Shown here: in pieces, positions 5,852 to 6,697 of the stretch
How positions within the stretch are numbered: the first letter of the stretch is position 1
Layout: each line of letters begins with the position of its first letter
NCBI GenBank assembly: GCA_945861365.1
Contig: CAMAUH010000239.1
Location: forward strand, 1 to 6,697
Length of the DNA stretch: 6,697 bases
Reading direction: 5' to 3'
Origin: Candidatus Kuenenia stuttgartensis
Lineage (GTDB): Bacteria > Planctomycetota > UBA1135 > UBA2386
Notes under the pieces: model-generated
The model's database searches: none
Seen by the model: the letters and a program-made list of their open reading frames with translations, nothing else
Told to the model about the DNA's origin: nothing
Program-made: the position numbers and the translations under genes

Positions 5852-6697
5852 TCAGCCAGTCGGCGGTTCGGTCGACCGTTCAGCCAGCTTGTCGTACAGC
5901 GTGCGGCGACCGATGCCGAGCAAGCGCGCCGCCTCCGCCTTGTTGCCGCCCGCTGCAGTCAGCGCGCGCTCGATCGCCCAGCGCTCCAGCGACGCGAGGT
6001 CGTACTCCTGCGGCCCCGGCCCCGCCGTCGCTGCGACGGGCGCCACGGGCGACAGCAGTTCGGGGAGCAGTTCGCCGCCGGCCGCCATCGCCCACAGCCG
6101 CTGCATCTCGTTGCGCAGCTGACGGACATTGCCAGGCCAGGCGCGCGCCCGCAGCGCTGCGGCCAACGCGGGGCCGATCGGCGGCGCCGCGACCGACTGC
6201 TCGCGCGCCAGCTGCTGCAGGCAGTGCTCGGCGATCGGCACGACGTCGTCGAGCCGTTCGCGCAGCGGCGGCAACTGCACCGTCACCACCGCCAGGCGGA
6301 AGTAGAGGTCTTCGCGCAGACGCCGTTCGGCGATCGCCTGCTGGACCGAACGGTTGGTGGCGGCGACCACGCGCACGTCGATGCCGTACTCGCGCTCGCT
6401 GCCGACCGGCCGCACCTGCTTCTGCTCCAGCGCGCGCAGCAGCTTGGCCTGCAGCTCGAGATCCATCTCGGTGATCTCGTCGAGGAACAACGTGCCGCCG
6501 GCGGCCTGCCGCAGCAGGCCCGGGCGATCGCGATCGGCACCGGTGAAGGCGCCCTTCTGGTGGCCGAACAGCTCGCTCTCCAGCAGCCCGTCGGCGATCG
6601 CCGCGACGTTGACCGCGACGAACTCGCCGCGCCGCCGCGGGCCGCTCTGGTGCAGCGCACGCGCCGCGACTTCCTTGCCGGTGCCGCTCTCGCCGGT
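5852..6697 (-). CDS. Sigma-54-dependent transcriptional activator (NtrC family), C-terminal 281 residues
   Basis: This protein is an AAA+ enhancer-binding activator that remodels sigma-54 RNA polymerase by ATP hydrolysis. The 5' end lies outside the window, so the sensory or receiver domain is not visible. The visible part starts inside Walker A ('TGESGTGKE', residues 1-9). It then has the sigma-54-contacting loop 'GAFTGA' (49-54, intact), Walker B 'GTLFLDE' (68-74), 'LREDLYFRLAVVTVQLPPLRER' (127-148, with the Arg fingers), and the sensor-2 stretch 'WPGNVRQLRNEMQR' (187-200). A Gln/Pro/Ala linker (about 217-231) leads to a Fis-type helix-turn-helix ('NKAEAARLLGIGRRTLYDKL', 252-271). The intact GAFTGA means a true sigma-54 activator rather than a sigma-70-type relative. 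The frame is continuous to base 6697; an apparent start at 6490 is an internal Leu codon in Walker B. Most relatives with this layout are response regulators paired with a histidine kinase, but that is inference here. The secreted-protein gene lies 199 bases downstream on the same strand. Confidence 0.95.
   Translation of the reverse strand, partial: TGESGTGKEVAARALHQSGPRRRGEFVAVNVAAIADGLLESELFGHQKGAFTGADRDRPGLLRQAAGGTLFLDEITEMDLELQAKLLRALEQKQVRPVGSEREYGIDVRVVAATNRSVQQAIAERRLREDLYFRLAVVTVQLPPLRERLDDVVPIAEHCLQQLAREQSVAAPPIGPALAAALRARAWPGNVRQLRNEMQRLWAMAAGGELLPELLSPVAPVAATAGPGPQEYDLASLERWAIERALTAAGGNKAEAARLLGIGRRTLYDKLAERSTEPPTG

Noticed and set aside
3754..6474. A 906-codon plus-strand open frame across the secreted-protein gene, the gap and the activator
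   Set aside because: Low-complexity Arg/Ala product with no recognisable domain, antisense to genes with a signal peptide or intact AAA+ motifs.

Overview
The window is about 70% G+C and carries four protein genes, all on the minus strand and packed end to end. In the order of transcription they are: the C-terminal part of a sigma-54-dependent activator (cut by the right edge), a secreted protein of unknown function with a DUF3352-like repeated module, a complete Lon protease, and the N-terminal part of an RlmL-type 23S rRNA methyltransferase (cut by the left edge). The long open frames on the plus strand opposite these genes are GC-rich shadows. No tRNA, rRNA, insertion sequence or CRISPR array was seen.

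Organism: the high G+C, the lack of clear Shine-Dalgarno sequences, and a secreted protein whose short signal peptide ends in '-LPAQ' suggest a high-GC Planctomycetota-like bacterium. This is an impression from style, not a proof. All recognisable genes look chromosomal and housekeeping-like, with no sign of recent transfer.

Layout: (1) 1-897, rlmL, partial. (2) 898-984, a short gap with a small hairpin and no T-tract, so lon and rlmL may share a transcript. (3) 985-3471, lon. (4) 3472-3876, a 405-base non-coding stretch unusually rich in dyads: a 17-bp perfect palindrome upstream of lon, a hairpin, a 94-base multi-helix element, and a terminator-like hairpin just after the secreted-protein gene. 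(5) 3877-5652, the secreted protein. (6) 5653-5851, a 199-base gap with a good -24/-12 (sigma-54) promoter match abutting the secreted-protein start and a dyad about 175 bp upstream of the predicted transcript start. (7) 5852-6697, the activator.

The most testable idea is a local circuit. The activator would bind the dyad just past its own gene and switch on the secreted-protein gene from the sigma-54 promoter; the geometry implies a nearly leaderless mRNA. The second is the structured lon leader: a 94-base candidate RNA, plus an upstream hairpin that shares its loop sequence, in a region with no protein gene.
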